Source of the DNA: Gemmatimonas sp.
Lineage (GTDB): Bacteria > Gemmatimonadota > Gemmatimonadetes > Gemmatimonadales > Gemmatimonadaceae
Direction of reading: 5' to 3'
Length of the DNA: 64,000 nt
Assembly (NCBI RefSeq): GCF_031426495.1
Contig: NZ_JANPLK010000040.1
Coordinates: 62,001 to 126,000 of the forward strand
Position 1 is the stretch's first letter. Each line of letters opens with the position of its first letter. The position numbers and the translations under genes are program-made. Shown piece by piece: positions 1-7,879 of this stretch. The notes beneath the pieces were generated by a model, which was not told the origin of the DNA, did no database searches, and saw nothing but the letters and a program-made list of their open reading frames with translations.

Positions 1-2
1 GG

Positions 3-884
3 GGGGCCCTGGTGCAGAACGTCACGACGGTCGCCAAGTACGGTGGCCTCATGATCATCATTCTGTTGGCACTGATCCTGGGGCTCCCACAAACCGGCGG
101 GCACTTCACCCCGGCGATGCCCCCAGGAAGCTTCTCGGTCTCGGCGTTCGGCCTAGCCCTCGTGTCCGTTCTCTGGGCCTTCGACGGCTGGGGAGACCTG
201 TCCAAGGTGGCCGGCGAGGTGAAGGACCCTGAGAAGACGCTTCCCAAGGCCATCGTACTCGGCACGCTCAGTATCATCTTCATCTATCTACTGGCCAACA
301 TCGCCTACCTGTCGGTGCTCTCCGTCGACGAGATTCGCGGCGCTCGCCTGGTGGCGGCCGATGTGGCCGAGAAGCTGATCGGCCCGATCGGCGTGACGCT
401 GGTCGCGATCACGGTGCTGCTCTCGACCTTCGGTTCGGTGAACGGTTCGCTGCTGACCGGCCCGCGCATCTTCTTCGCGATGGCCGACGACGGTCTGTTC
501 TTCAAGAAGGTGGCGGCGGTACATCCGACGTTCAAAACGCCCTATGTGGCCATTCTGCTCACCGCCACCATCGCCATCGCGTTCGTGTTGGTTCGCACCT
601 TCGAGCAGCTCGCCGACATCTTCGTGACCGCCTCGCTGGTGTTCTACATCCTCAGCATCGGCGCGATTTTCAAGCTGCGGCAGCGCCCTGACTGGAACCC
701 GCCGGTGCGCACGCCGTGGTATCCCCTGGTCCCGGCGCTGTTCTGCCTCGCCACGCTGTTCCTCTTGGTGAATGCCCTGATGGACGATGCACAGCGGGTG
801 CCGACGCTGGGCGTGTTCGGCGTGATTCTGCTGGGGGTGCCAGTGTATTACGCGACGGTTGGTCGGAGCGCGGCGAAACGGTAA
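3..884 (+). CDS. APC-superfamily amino acid permease (5' truncated)
   Basis: This is the C-terminal part, about 293 residues, of an inner-membrane amino acid/polyamine transporter of the APC superfamily; these proteins are usually 430-500 residues. The reading frame is open to the window edge, so the GTG at 12 is probably not the real start. Hydrophobic segments alternate with short loops throughout. The segment AFDGWGDLSKVAGEVKDPEK followed by LPKAI is the conserved APC loop of the form GxxxxxxxxxEVKxPxRxxPxAI. A later GSVNGSLLTGPRIFFAMADDG matches the family's conserved small-residue/R-x-x-x-AMA-D-G region. The C-terminus has paired helices typical of LAT/SteT-like exchangers. The family call is secure; the substrate cannot be read from the sequence. 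It ends about 20 bases before a palindromic repeat, which could act as its terminator. Confidence 0.85.
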   Translation, partial: GALVQNVTTVAKYGGLMIIILLALILGLPQTGGHFTPAMPPGSFSVSAFGLALVSVLWAFDGWGDLSKVAGEVKDPEKTLPKAIVLGTLSIIFIYLLANIAYLSVLSVDEIRGARLVAADVAEKLIGPIGVTLVAITVLLSTFGSVNGSLLTGPRIFFAMADDGLFFKKVAAVHPTFKTPYVAILLTATIAIAFVLVRTFEQLADIFVTASLVFYILSIGAIFKLRQRPDWNPPVRTPWYPLVPALFCLATLFLLVNALMDDAQRVPTLGVFGVILLGVPVYYATVGRSAAKR

Positions 885-904
885 GATCCGAACAGCCAAC
901 ACCT

Positions 905-1010
905 TAGGTAGCAGGGGGGAGGGTATCAGGCAGGAGGAAGCAGGAACGGCGCGCCGTTCACCTGCCTCCTCTCCCCTGATACCCTCCCCCCCGTTTACTA
1001 GGGAGTCCAG
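905..1010. repeat. Solo long palindromic repeat (family A)
   Basis: This is a nested palindrome. The outer arms at 914-930 and 975-991 are a perfect 17-bp inverted repeat (GGGGGGAGGGTATCAGG and its complement). Purine-rich inner arms pair imperfectly, and the apex at 945-958 is the perfect 14-bp palindrome AACGGCGCGCCGTT. The flank CTAGGGAGTCC at 999-1009 resembles CTAGGGAGTTC at the outer end of the cassette at 4491-5077, and GAGGGTATCAGG is shared with it. It therefore looks like a gene-less relative of that cassette. It may also act as a bidirectional terminator after the permease. Confidence 0.8.
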
Positions 1011-1043
1011 AGTTGGGAGAGTGCAGCGTCGGCCGTGACCGCG

Positions 1044-1075
1044 CGGTTACAACACTGTGTTGCCCGTATGTAACG
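1044..1075. promoter_or_regulatory. Dyad symmetry upstream of TonB receptor
   Basis: Within the 5' region of the receptor gene, CAACACTGTGTTG (1050-1062) is a perfect inverted repeat around one base. It is nested inside a GTTAC...GTAAC pair (1046-1050 and 1070-1074). This could be an operator about 90 bases upstream of the start codon, or chance. No clear -35/-10 pair was identified. Confidence 0.25.
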
Positions 1076-1161
1076 GTGAACCTAGCTTTCGCCATCTCGG
1101 TGGCCGGTCGGGTCTGTCCAGCGCCGAGGATGTCTCCTCCACATACGGACAAACTGCATCT

Positions 1162-4100
1162 ATGCGTATCCAACGTTTGCTTAGCCTGGCCCTCGCGGTC
1201 GCGGCTCTCGCCGTTGGTTCCACCACGCCGCTGGCGGCGCAGGGAACCACGACGGGCGCGATCACCGGCACGGTGACGGACGAAAAGAATGCCCCGGTAC
1301 CGAACGTGTCGGTCGAAGTGGTCAATCGCGCCAATGGCGCGAAGGCCAGCCAGATCACGCGCGACAATGGCCGCTTCTTCATCCCGAACCTTGAAGTCGG
1401 CACCTACTCCGTCACGGCGCGTCGCATCGGTTTCACACCGCAGACGCGCACCGATATCGTCGTCAGCCTCACGCAGGCCACGCGCCTCGATTTTCAGCTG
1501 AAGGAGCAGGCGACGCAGCTCGCCGCCGTTCGCACGGAAGCGGTGACCACGACCTCCGACTTCTCCGCCACCCGTCAGGGCGTGCAGACGGTCCTCACCG
1601 ATACGCTCGTGCGTCGCCTGCCGACGCTCAATCGCGACATCACGGACCTGATCCGCAACTCGCCGCAGGTCGCGGTCTCCCAAGACGGCCGCATCTCGGC
1701 CGCCGGACAGAACAACCGCTTCAACAACATCCAGATCGACGGTGTGTCGCTCGCGAACCGCTTCGGTCTCGGCGCGTCGCCGACGGTCGGTGCGCAGGTC
1801 GGTGGCCGCGCACTGCCGCTCGACGCCATCAAAGAGTTCCAGATTCTCGTGTCACCGTACGACGTGCGACAGGGCAATTTCACCGGCGCGCTGGTGAACG
1901 CCGTGACGCAGTCGGGCACGAATGAATTCAAGGGGTCGGCCTTCATCTACTATCGCGACCAGCAGATGGGTCGTGACACGGCGTTTCTCCGCACGTCGCC
2001 GTTCGTGCGTCGCCAGCTCGGTTTCTCGCTGGGCGGACCGATCATCAAGAACAAGTTGCGCTTCTTTGCCACCGTCGAAACCAGTCAGAACGTGGCGCCC
2101 TCGGCGGGGCCGTTCTACGACCCGACGTCCCCCACTGGCCTGGTGAACTCCCCGGTCGCCGCCGCGCGCATTACCACCGCGCAGGTCGACTCGTTCGTGA
2201 ACTACCTGTCGAGCAAGGGCATCGCGGCCGGTAGCGGAGGCATCACCAGCAACGAAAATCCGCTGCTCAACACGTTCGTGCGCCTCGACTATCAGCTGTC
2301 GGGCAACACGCGTCTCGTGCTCCGTAACATCTACAACGATCAAGAAGCGTTCGACTTTTCCCGATCGCTTGGCACGTTCAACTTCACGTCGAACGGATTC
2401 CGCCGCACCGAGAAGTCGAACCAGATCGTAGGCCAGGCGTTCACGAACTTCGCCAACGGCTTCTCGAACGAATTCACCGTCGGTCTCACGACCACGCGCT
2501 TCAAGCGCGTGCCTGATGTGCTCGCCCCGCAGGTGCTGGTGCAGAACATCGGTGGTACGGGGTCGGGCATCGGCTTCCGCGCCGGCACAGAGAACAGCTC
2601 ACAGGGCAATGAGCTGCGTGAAGATCTGTACGAAATCCAGAACAACTTCACGATGCCGCTCGGCAATCACATCGTGTCGATCGGTACCCGCAACGAGATC
2701 TACAAGGCGTACAATGCCTTCCTCCAGAACTCGTACGGCAATTACACGTTCAACACGCTCGCCGACTTCGTGGCCAACCGCACGCCGGCGTCGTTCTCCG
2801 GTTCGGGCGGTCTCGGTGGCGACGTCGTGGCTAACTTCTCCGCCGCGCAGCTCGCCGGGTACATTCAGGACCAGTGGACGGTGACGCCGCGCTTCACCAC
2901 CACGCTCGGCCTGCGTATCGACGTGCCGCTCTTCTTTGACAAGCCGTCGTTCGCCGCTGCCGTGCAGCGTGACTTCGGTCGCAGCACTGCCGACCTCCCG
3001 TCGGGCAACCTGCAGTTCTCGCCGCGTGTCGGCTTCAACTGGGACGCCACCGGCGACCAGAAGAATCAGGTGCGTGGTGGTGTCGGTCTGTTCCAGGGTA
3101 TTCCGGCCTATGTGTGGATGTCGAACCAGTTCCAGAACACCGGTGCCGGTCTCGCGCAGTTCACCTGCGGCGGTGGCGTGACCGCGACGAATGGTGCGGC
3201 CCCGCTGTTCAACGCGACGCCGGTGTCGCCGCGCGGTTGTGGCCTGAAGACGAACAACACCCCGGGACGCAGTCTCGATGACGGCACGTTTCTCGGCACG
3301 GTGAACCTGGCCGATCCCGACCTCAAGTTCCCGCAGCTGCTCCGTGCCACGCTTGGTTATGACCGCAAGCTGCCGGGCGATGTGATCGCGACGTTCGACG
3401 GTCTATACTCGCGCTCCATCAACAACTTCTTCTACAACAACATCAACATCCCGCAGACGGGTCGCATCGACGCGCAGGGCCGCACGGTGTTCGCCAATTT
3501 CGCGGCGACCGGCATCCCGACCGTCGCGCCGCTCTTCCCCGTGTACGGTTCGAACGTGATCGAGCTCTCCAACCAGAGCAAGGATTACGCGTATAGCGGC
3601 ACGGGCCAGCTCCGCAAGCGCTTCAACGGCGCGTTCGAAGGCTCGGTGGCGTACACGTACGGCCGCAGCTACTCGGTGACCGACCTGACGTCGTCGGTGG
3701 CGCTGTCCAACTGGCAGTTCGGCCGCGTGTATTCGGGGCTGCAGACGGACGCGCCGGTGAACGCCTCGCTGTTCGACCAGCCGCATCGCGTGCTCGTGAA
3801 CGGCACCTACACGGCGCCGTGGAAGTCGAACCAGACGAACATCACGTTCTACTACAGCAAGGCGTCGGGTACCCCGTACTCGTTCGTGTACAGCGGCAAC
3901 GGTGGCCGTGGCGATATGAACGGCGACGGCTCGAACGCGAACGACCCGATCTACATTCCGACGGGTCCGACCGATCCGAAGTTGGGCTTCGTGGCCACGA
4001 CGGTCGGCACGACGACGTTTACGCCGGCGCAGCAGGCCGCGCTGCTCGATCAGTTCATCAAGGACAACAGCTGCCTAGAAACGCAGCGCGGCACGATCAT

Positions 4101-4425
4101 GAAGCCGACGTCCTGCCGCAACCCGATGTTCGATCGCTTCGACCTGACGATCGAACAGCAGCTTCCCACCATCCGTGGCGAGCGCGCGACGCTTCGCCTC
4201 GACATCTTCAACGCCGCCAACCTGCTGAACAGCAAGTGGGGACGCATCAAGTCCGCCACGGCCAACGGCAACGCGTCGCTGCTGCAGGTCCAGTCGTTCT
4301 CCAGCGCCGACCCGAGCACGCAGGTGCCGAATGTGACCTTCACGAACAACTTCAACACGCAGTTCACGCCGCTCAACTTCAGCCAGTTTTATCAGCTGCA
4401 GGCGAGTTTGCGGTTGTCGTTCTAA
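1162..4425 (+). CDS. Oar-type TonB-dependent outer-membrane receptor
   Basis: An outer-membrane beta-barrel of 1087 residues, in the Oar/carboxypeptidase-regulatory-like group of TonB-dependent receptors. The start is the ATG opening MRIQRLLSLALAVAALAVG, a signal peptide cut after LAAQ; the open frame continues 35 codons upstream, but that part is not signal-like. Residues about 30-105 form a beta-sandwich carboxypeptidase regulatory-like domain (GAITGTVTDEKNAPVPNVSV). A plug follows with FNNIQIDGVSLANRF and ALPLDAIKEFQILVSPYD, then NAVTQSGTNEFKGSAFIYYRD, the hallmark of the group. The rest is a long barrel ending in the expected terminal aromatic residue (ASLRLSF). The ligand is unknown; Oar-like receptors have been tied to protein or peptide substrates and adhesion. 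A strong terminator follows at 4454. Confidence 0.9.
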   Translation: MRIQRLLSLALAVAALAVGSTTPLAAQGTTTGAITGTVTDEKNAPVPNVSVEVVNRANGAKASQITRDNGRFFIPNLEVGTYSVTARRIGFTPQTRTDIVVSLTQATRLDFQLKEQATQLAAVRTEAVTTTSDFSATRQGVQTVLTDTLVRRLPTLNRDITDLIRNSPQVAVSQDGRISAAGQNNRFNNIQIDGVSLANRFGLGASPTVGAQVGGRALPLDAIKEFQILVSPYDVRQGNFTGALVNAVTQSGTNEFKGSAFIYYRDQQMGRDTAFLRTSPFVRRQLGFSLGGPIIKNKLRFFATVETSQNVAPSAGPFYDPTSPTGLVNSPVAAARITTAQVDSFVNYLSSKGIAAGSGGITSNENPLLNTFVRLDYQLSGNTRLVLRNIYNDQEAFDFSRSLGTFNFTSNGFRRTEKSNQIVGQAFTNFANGFSNEFTVGLTTTRFKRVPDVLAPQVLVQNIGGTGSGIGFRAGTENSSQGNELREDLYEIQNNFTMPLGNHIVSIGTRNEIYKAYNAFLQNSYGNYTFNTLADFVANRTPASFSGSGGLGGDVVANFSAAQLAGYIQDQWTVTPRFTTTLGLRIDVPLFFDKPSFAAAVQRDFGRSTADLPSGNLQFSPRVGFNWDATGDQKNQVRGGVGLFQGIPAYVWMSNQFQNTGAGLAQFTCGGGVTATNGAAPLFNATPVSPRGCGLKTNNTPGRSLDDGTFLGTVNLADPDLKFPQLLRATLGYDRKLPGDVIATFDGLYSRSINNFFYNNINIPQTGRIDAQGRTVFANFAATGIPTVAPLFPVYGSNVIELSNQSKDYAYSGTGQLRKRFNGAFEGSVAYTYGRSYSVTDLTSSVALSNWQFGRVYSGLQTDAPVNASLFDQPHRVLVNGTYTAPWKSNQTNITFYYSKASGTPYSFVYSGNGGRGDMNGDGSNANDPIYIPTGPTDPKLGFVATTVGTTTFTPAQQAALLDQFIKDNSCLETQRGTIMKPTSCRNPMFDRFDLTIEQQLPTIRGERATLRLDIFNAANLLNSKWGRIKSATANGNASLLQVQSFSSADPSTQVPNVTFTNNFNTQFTPLNFSQFYQLQASLRLSF

Positions 4426-4453
4426 GCGGTTCGTTGGTGTGGGTGTAAGGAGA

Positions 4454-4479
4454 GCGGCGCCGGAAACGGCGCCGCTTTT
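4454..4479 (+). terminator. Rho-independent terminator after the TonB receptor
   Basis: A perfect 9-bp stem, GCGGCGCCG/CGGCGCCGC, closed by a GAAA tetraloop and followed directly by TTTT. It lies 28 bases after the receptor stop codon. Confidence 0.9.
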
Positions 4480-4490
4480 CATTGGTAAGG

Positions 4491-4548
4491 GACTGCGAAC
4501 TCCCTACGGAGCAGGAGGGAGGGTATCAGGAGGGAGGGGGCAGGGGGG
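4491..4548. repeat. Left terminal inverted repeat of the cassette
   Basis: G-rich on the plus strand. It begins GACTGCGAACTCCCTACGGA and continues through GAGGGTATCAGG into a polypurine run. It pairs with 5021-5077 and shares GAGGGTATCAGG with the solo palindrome at 905. Confidence 0.8.
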
Positions 4549-4622
4549 AACTGCGTTTTTATGGACGCGGCGGCATGGATCGGACGACACGGCTTTCGCG
4601 ACCCGCCGCTATCCTCGGCGGC

Positions 4623-5063
4623 ATGCAAGATCCTGCGAACATCCAAGCCTGGCATCGCGCGATTGCCCTGTCGGTGCGCGTGCATCGTATCTCCCGCGGC
4701 ATCAAGCGCACGCTGGCGCCAGGGCTGCGCTCGCAGGTCGATCGGGCGGTGGATTCCGTCGCCTTCAACATCGCCGAGGGCGTCTCCCAGCCGAGCGATG
4801 CCGACTGCGCGCGATTTCTCAGCTACGCGATCTCATCCGCGTTCGAAGTCGAAAGCCATCTCATCCTCGCCGACAAGCTCGGGCTCAACCTCGTCGGCAT
4901 CGAGGAAGCCCTCAACGAACTCCGTCAGATCCGACGCATGACGTTCAGCCTGCGCAAGTACTACGTGGAAAAGGCGAAGCGAGAAAAACCAAAGGGGCGC
5001 GACAGCGAACCGTCCGCGCCCCCCTCCACCCTCCCCCCTGACACCCTCCCCCCTGCTCACTAG
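4623..5063 (+). CDS. Four-helix-bundle protein (23S rRNA IVS / S23 family)
   Basis: 146 residues, predicted all-alpha. It has the family hallmarks: an opening NIQAWHRAIALSVRVHRISR, then LRSQVDRAVDSVAFNIAEG (family consensus LxxQxRRAxxSIxxNIAEG), then FLSYAISSAFEVESHLILAD (FLxxAxGSxxExExxLxxA). The family (TIGR02436) includes ORFs in 23S rRNA intervening sequences and is structurally related to Avd, the accessory protein of diversity-generating retroelements. Its molecular function is unknown; basic four-helix bundles of this kind are thought to bind nucleic acid. The start MQDPANIQAW fits the family N-terminus; an ATG at 4575 would add 16 residues. No good ribosome-binding site was seen. The last residues (SAPPSTLPPDTLPPAH) are encoded by the right inverted repeat. 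Confidence 0.85.
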   Translation: MQDPANIQAWHRAIALSVRVHRISRGIKRTLAPGLRSQVDRAVDSVAFNIAEGVSQPSDADCARFLSYAISSAFEVESHLILADKLGLNLVGIEEALNELRQIRRMTFSLRKYYVEKAKREKPKGRDSEPSAPPSTLPPDTLPPAH

Positions 5064-5077
5064 GGAGTTCGCAGTTC
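5021..5077. repeat. Right terminal inverted repeat of the cassette
   Basis: C-rich on the plus strand and the complement of the left arm, ending CTAGGGAGTTCGCAGTTC. It contains the stop codon of the four-helix-bundle gene at 5061-5063 and lies 13 bases beyond the mlaD stop codon on the other strand. Confidence 0.8.
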
Positions 5078-5090
5078 AGAAGTCAGGCTT

Positions 5091-5978
5091 TTAAAAGATC
5101 CTAAGATTGATGTACTTCTTCGGATTCTTCTTCAAATCCATCACCAGCGAATCCACCCGCAGCAGCAGCGTATCCAGGCGCGCGTATACCGCCGGATCGT
5201 TCAGCAGTTTGCCGGCGGTGCCGTTGCCGTTGCTCACTTTGTCGAGCACGCCTTGCACCTGCACGTTCGTCTGCTTGAAGTCACGCGTGAGCTGCTCGAG
5301 CTGCGCCGACGTGGCCTGCAGATTCTTCACCGTCGAATCGACCTTGGTGGAATCCACGCTGGCCAGCGTGCGGCGCACGGTCTGCTGCGTGAGCGTGAGC
5401 TGCTTCGACTGTTCGGCCGTGACCGCGCTCAATTGCGCCACGAGCTTCGTGAGATCGGCCACCGTCTGCCGCACGTCCTTCACGCCGCCGCCTTCTACGA
5501 ACTGCGTGCGCGCCTCGTCAGTGAGGGCGCGGATGTTGAGCGCGATCGAGTCGCCCTTGCCTAGCAACTCCGGGACACCCGGTGATCCGACTCCCGTGGG
5601 AATGGTGTCGCCTTCCGACATGTATCCCTGTCGGCCGATGATCGGCGTGAGCGCGATCAGCTGGTCGCCGAAGATGCCGTTGGCCTGAACCGTGGCCGTC
5701 GTACCGGCCGGCACCTTGTACTGCGACTGCAGCTTCAGCGCCACCGCAATCGTGCCGTCGGGAATCAGGTCGACCTTGTCGACATAGCCCACCTGCACAC
5801 CAGCCAGCAGCACCGGCTGTCCTTGTTTGAGACCAGCGCCCCATTTGAAGCGGGCGAACATGGGGTAGCCGCTGGCGAGCCCGCCGCGGGCGATCCAGAT
5901 CGTGCCGCCGATGCCAAGAATGACCGCCACCAGCAGGAGCAGACCGACAAGCAGTTCGTCGCGTCGTTTCGTCGTCAT
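5091..5978 (-). CDS. mlaD: MlaD/MCE-domain lipid transport protein
   Basis: 295 residues. One N-terminal transmembrane anchor (about residues 9-31, LLVGLLLLVAVILGIGGTIW) is followed by an MCE domain (about 38-120) containing LKQGQPVLLAGVQVGYVDKV and QANGIFGDQLIALTP. Then comes a long helical/coiled-coil region rich in Gln, Thr and Leu (about 165-260). MCE proteins form hexameric rings in the periplasm that carry phospholipids to and from the MlaE permease. It is the last gene of the lptF-lptG-mlaE-mlaD operon, 21 bases after mlaE. The ATPase MlaF and the soluble carrier MlaC are not in this window. It converges on the inverted-repeat cassette, whose right arm may serve as its terminator. Confidence 0.85.
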   Translation of the reverse strand: MTTKRRDELLVGLLLLVAVILGIGGTIWIARGGLASGYPMFARFKWGAGLKQGQPVLLAGVQVGYVDKVDLIPDGTIAVALKLQSQYKVPAGTTATVQANGIFGDQLIALTPIIGRQGYMSEGDTIPTGVGSPGVPELLGKGDSIALNIRALTDEARTQFVEGGGVKDVRQTVADLTKLVAQLSAVTAEQSKQLTLTQQTVRRTLASVDSTKVDSTVKNLQATSAQLEQLTRDFKQTNVQVQGVLDKVSNGNGTAGKLLNDPAVYARLDTLLLRVDSLVMDLKKNPKKYINLRIF

Positions 5979-5999
5979 GTATGAAGAGAGAGCAGGCCG

Positions 6000-6794
6000 T
6001 CAGGCCTGAATGAATGGAGCGAGGACGGCAGCCACGAGGGCATCGAGCACCAGAATGCACACCGACGCAATGACGACGGCGAGGGCGGTGGATCGACCCA
6101 CGCCCTCGGCGCCCGCTTCGGTCACGTAGCCCTCGTACGAGCAGACGAAGGAGATGGCCGCACCGAACAGGAACGCTTTGATGAGCGAGTACACCACCTG
6201 AAACGGTGTGAACGCCAAGCGAAGTCCCGCCAGGAAATCGTCGGTCCGCACGTCGGTGGCCGTGATCAGAATGGCCCACGCGCTGACAATGGCGGTCGTG
6301 TTGGCCAAAATGACCAGCGCGGGCAGCATCACAATACCGGCCAGAAAGCGGGGCAGCGCGAGATATGCCACCGGGTCGAACGACAGCGTTTCGAGCGCAT
6401 CGATCTGCTCGGTCACGCGCATGGTGCCGATTTCTGCCGTCATTCGCGCACCCACCCGACCGGTCAGCACCAGCGCGGTCAGCAGCGGGCCCAGTTCGAG
6501 CACGATACTCTGTCGCGTAATCAGACCGACCACGGAGAGCTGCACGCCCGGGAACAGCTGGAAGCGCGTCTGGAAGGCTGTCACGCCGCCCAGAAAGGCG
6601 GCGACGATGATCGTGAGCAGAACCGACTCGACGCCCATCGTGCGCATCTGTCGGATCGTTTCAGGGACCCACGTTCCCGGGTCGCGCACTCCACGTACGA
6701 TGTCCCGGGCGAAGTAGCCACGCTTGCCGAGCGCGCGCAGAATGCCCCCGGTGCGCCGTTCGGCCAGCCGGACCACCACGTCCATGCTCAGCAT
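6000..6794 (-). CDS. mlaE: MlaE-family ABC transporter permease
   Basis: 264 residues: the integral inner-membrane subunit of a phospholipid-transporting ABC system. Family signatures include LGPLLTALVLTGRVGARMTA followed by EIGTMRVTEQIDALETLSFD and PVAYLALPRFLAG, the most conserved stretch of MlaE/YrbE. An N-terminal amphipathic segment is followed by about five hydrophobic segments. The start is the ATG that overlaps the lptG stop in TGATG, pointing to translational coupling; the upstream in-frame extension overlaps lptG and is unlikely. An ATPase partner (MlaF) must be encoded elsewhere. Confidence 0.88.
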   Translation of the reverse strand: MLSMDVVVRLAERRTGGILRALGKRGYFARDIVRGVRDPGTWVPETIRQMRTMGVESVLLTIIVAAFLGGVTAFQTRFQLFPGVQLSVVGLITRQSIVLELGPLLTALVLTGRVGARMTAEIGTMRVTEQIDALETLSFDPVAYLALPRFLAGIVMLPALVILANTTAIVSAWAILITATDVRTDDFLAGLRLAFTPFQVVYSLIKAFLFGAAISFVCSYEGYVTEAGAEGVGRSTALAVVIASVCILVLDALVAAVLAPFIQA

Positions 6795-7879
6795 CAGGTG
6801 CGCACCCGATAGAGCAGCACGAGCGCGAACAGCCCGCACGCCACGTTGGGGACCCATGCCGCCAGGTCGGGGGGCATGAGCCCCTTACCACCGATCGCCT
6901 TGGTCAACTGAATGAGCACGAGAAAGAGAATGGTCGTGGCCAGACTGACCGCGATCCCGTAGGCGGCTCCACCGCGCTGCGAACTGGTCGCCAGCGGTGC
7001 GCCGAATAGTGCAATGATGAGACAGGTCACCGGAATCGCCAACTTCAGCATCCGTTCCACGCGCAGCAGGTTCACGTCGGCTCCCGAGCGTTCCAGCGCG
7101 GAGATGAACCGAGAAAGGTCGGCAAAATTCATCTCGCTCGGTTGCCGCTCGGTGGCCTGCAGATCCTGTGGCCTTTCCGTGAAGTGCCGATCGACGAGGG
7201 AGTCGAACGCCACGGCGCGGTCCGTGGAGTCGTTGGGGACAACGTGCACGATCCCCGACTTGAGTACCCAACCGCGATTGTCGTACCACGTGGCGTTCTT
7301 GGCCGCCACCAGCAGCCCAGGTCGCTTCACTGACCCGCGCTCCTCGATCTCCATGTTCTCCACGAAGCGCTGCTTCACGTCGAGCGTGTAGATGCGGTAG
7401 ACCCGGCCTGTTTCACTGGCAAAGGCGAAGTTGTAGCGGTTGTTGTCGCGGTCCTGGCCCTTGCCGGCCAGCAACTTGAGACGCTGGGCATTGGCTGGTG
7501 GCGCGATCTCCGCGAACACCACGTCGATGCCCATGGCGATCATCGCCATGAACAGGATCGGCGCGATGAACCGGTAGAAGCTGATCCCGGAGGCTTTCGC
7601 GGCGGTAATCTCGGAATAGCGCGTGAAGGTACCAATGGAAAACACGGTGGCGAACAGCACGGCGGCCGGTAGCACCATGAACAGCGTGTCCGGAATCCAG
7701 TACACGTAGCTCAGGGCCACCGCTTTGAGCGCCAGCTTCCGCTCCGTGTACTTGCGCAGGTTGTCCACCAGATCGATCACGAACACCAGTACCGGGAAGC
7801 CCAGCGTGGTGACCGTGAAAATGCGGGTGAATTCGGCCGCCACGTACCGATCGAGCGGCGTAATGAAGCGACGGCTCAC
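6794..7879 (-). CDS. lptG: LptG-like LPS export permease
   Basis: 361 residues, the usual YjgP/YjgQ length. Three N-terminal transmembrane helices (LGFPVLVFVIDLVDNL; MVLPAAVLFATVFSIG; IAPILFMAMIAMG) come first. A periplasmic beta-jellyroll of about 170 residues follows, then three C-terminal helices (LAIPVTCLIIALFGAPL onwards, ending LVLLYRVRT). LptF and LptG with the LptB ATPase extract lipopolysaccharide from the inner membrane and pass it to LptC/LptA. The KASGISFYRF motif after the second helix is a family landmark. It overlaps lptF by ATGA at its start and mlaE by TGATG at its end. No lptB is visible. Confidence 0.88.
   Translation of the reverse strand: MSRRFITPLDRYVAAEFTRIFTVTTLGFPVLVFVIDLVDNLRKYTERKLALKAVALSYVYWIPDTLFMVLPAAVLFATVFSIGTFTRYSEITAAKASGISFYRFIAPILFMAMIAMGIDVVFAEIAPPANAQRLKLLAGKGQDRDNNRYNFAFASETGRVYRIYTLDVKQRFVENMEIEERGSVKRPGLLVAAKNATWYDNRGWVLKSGIVHVVPNDSTDRAVAFDSLVDRHFTERPQDLQATERQPSEMNFADLSRFISALERSGADVNLLRVERMLKLAIPVTCLIIALFGAPLATSSQRGGAAYGIAVSLATTILFLVLIQLTKAIGGKGLMPPDLAAWVPNVACGLFALVLLYRVRT

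Larger units (their letters stand above)
4491..5077. mobile_element. Inverted-repeat cassette carrying a four-helix-bundle gene
   Basis: About 590 bases lie between the receptor terminator and the end of mlaD, bounded by terminal inverted repeats (4491-4548 and 5021-5077). Reading inward, the first 48 positions agree at about 42, including ACTGCGAACTCCCTA and GAGGGT(A/G)TCAGG. Only one gene lies between the arms, and its last codons fall inside the right arm. The outer edge is 13 bases from the mlaD stop, so the unit fills an intergenic gap without breaking a gene. I saw no obvious target-site duplication and no transposase. The build, an ORF of this family between complementary arms, is the one known for intervening sequences inside 23S rRNA, but no rRNA surrounds it here. 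Confidence 0.7.

Noticed and set aside
1057..1161. Upstream extension of the first TonB receptor
   Set aside because: It contains the dyad region and would bury the signal peptide; ATG 1162 is a clean start.
958..1683. 241-codon minus-strand frame opposite the first TonB receptor
   Set aside because: Arg/Gly-rich shadow of the receptor, as expected in GC-rich DNA; no domain.
4491..5077. Insertion sequence with transposase
   Set aside because: The only gene inside the repeats is a four-helix-bundle protein with no DDE, HUH or serine/tyrosine recombinase motif, and no target duplication is visible.
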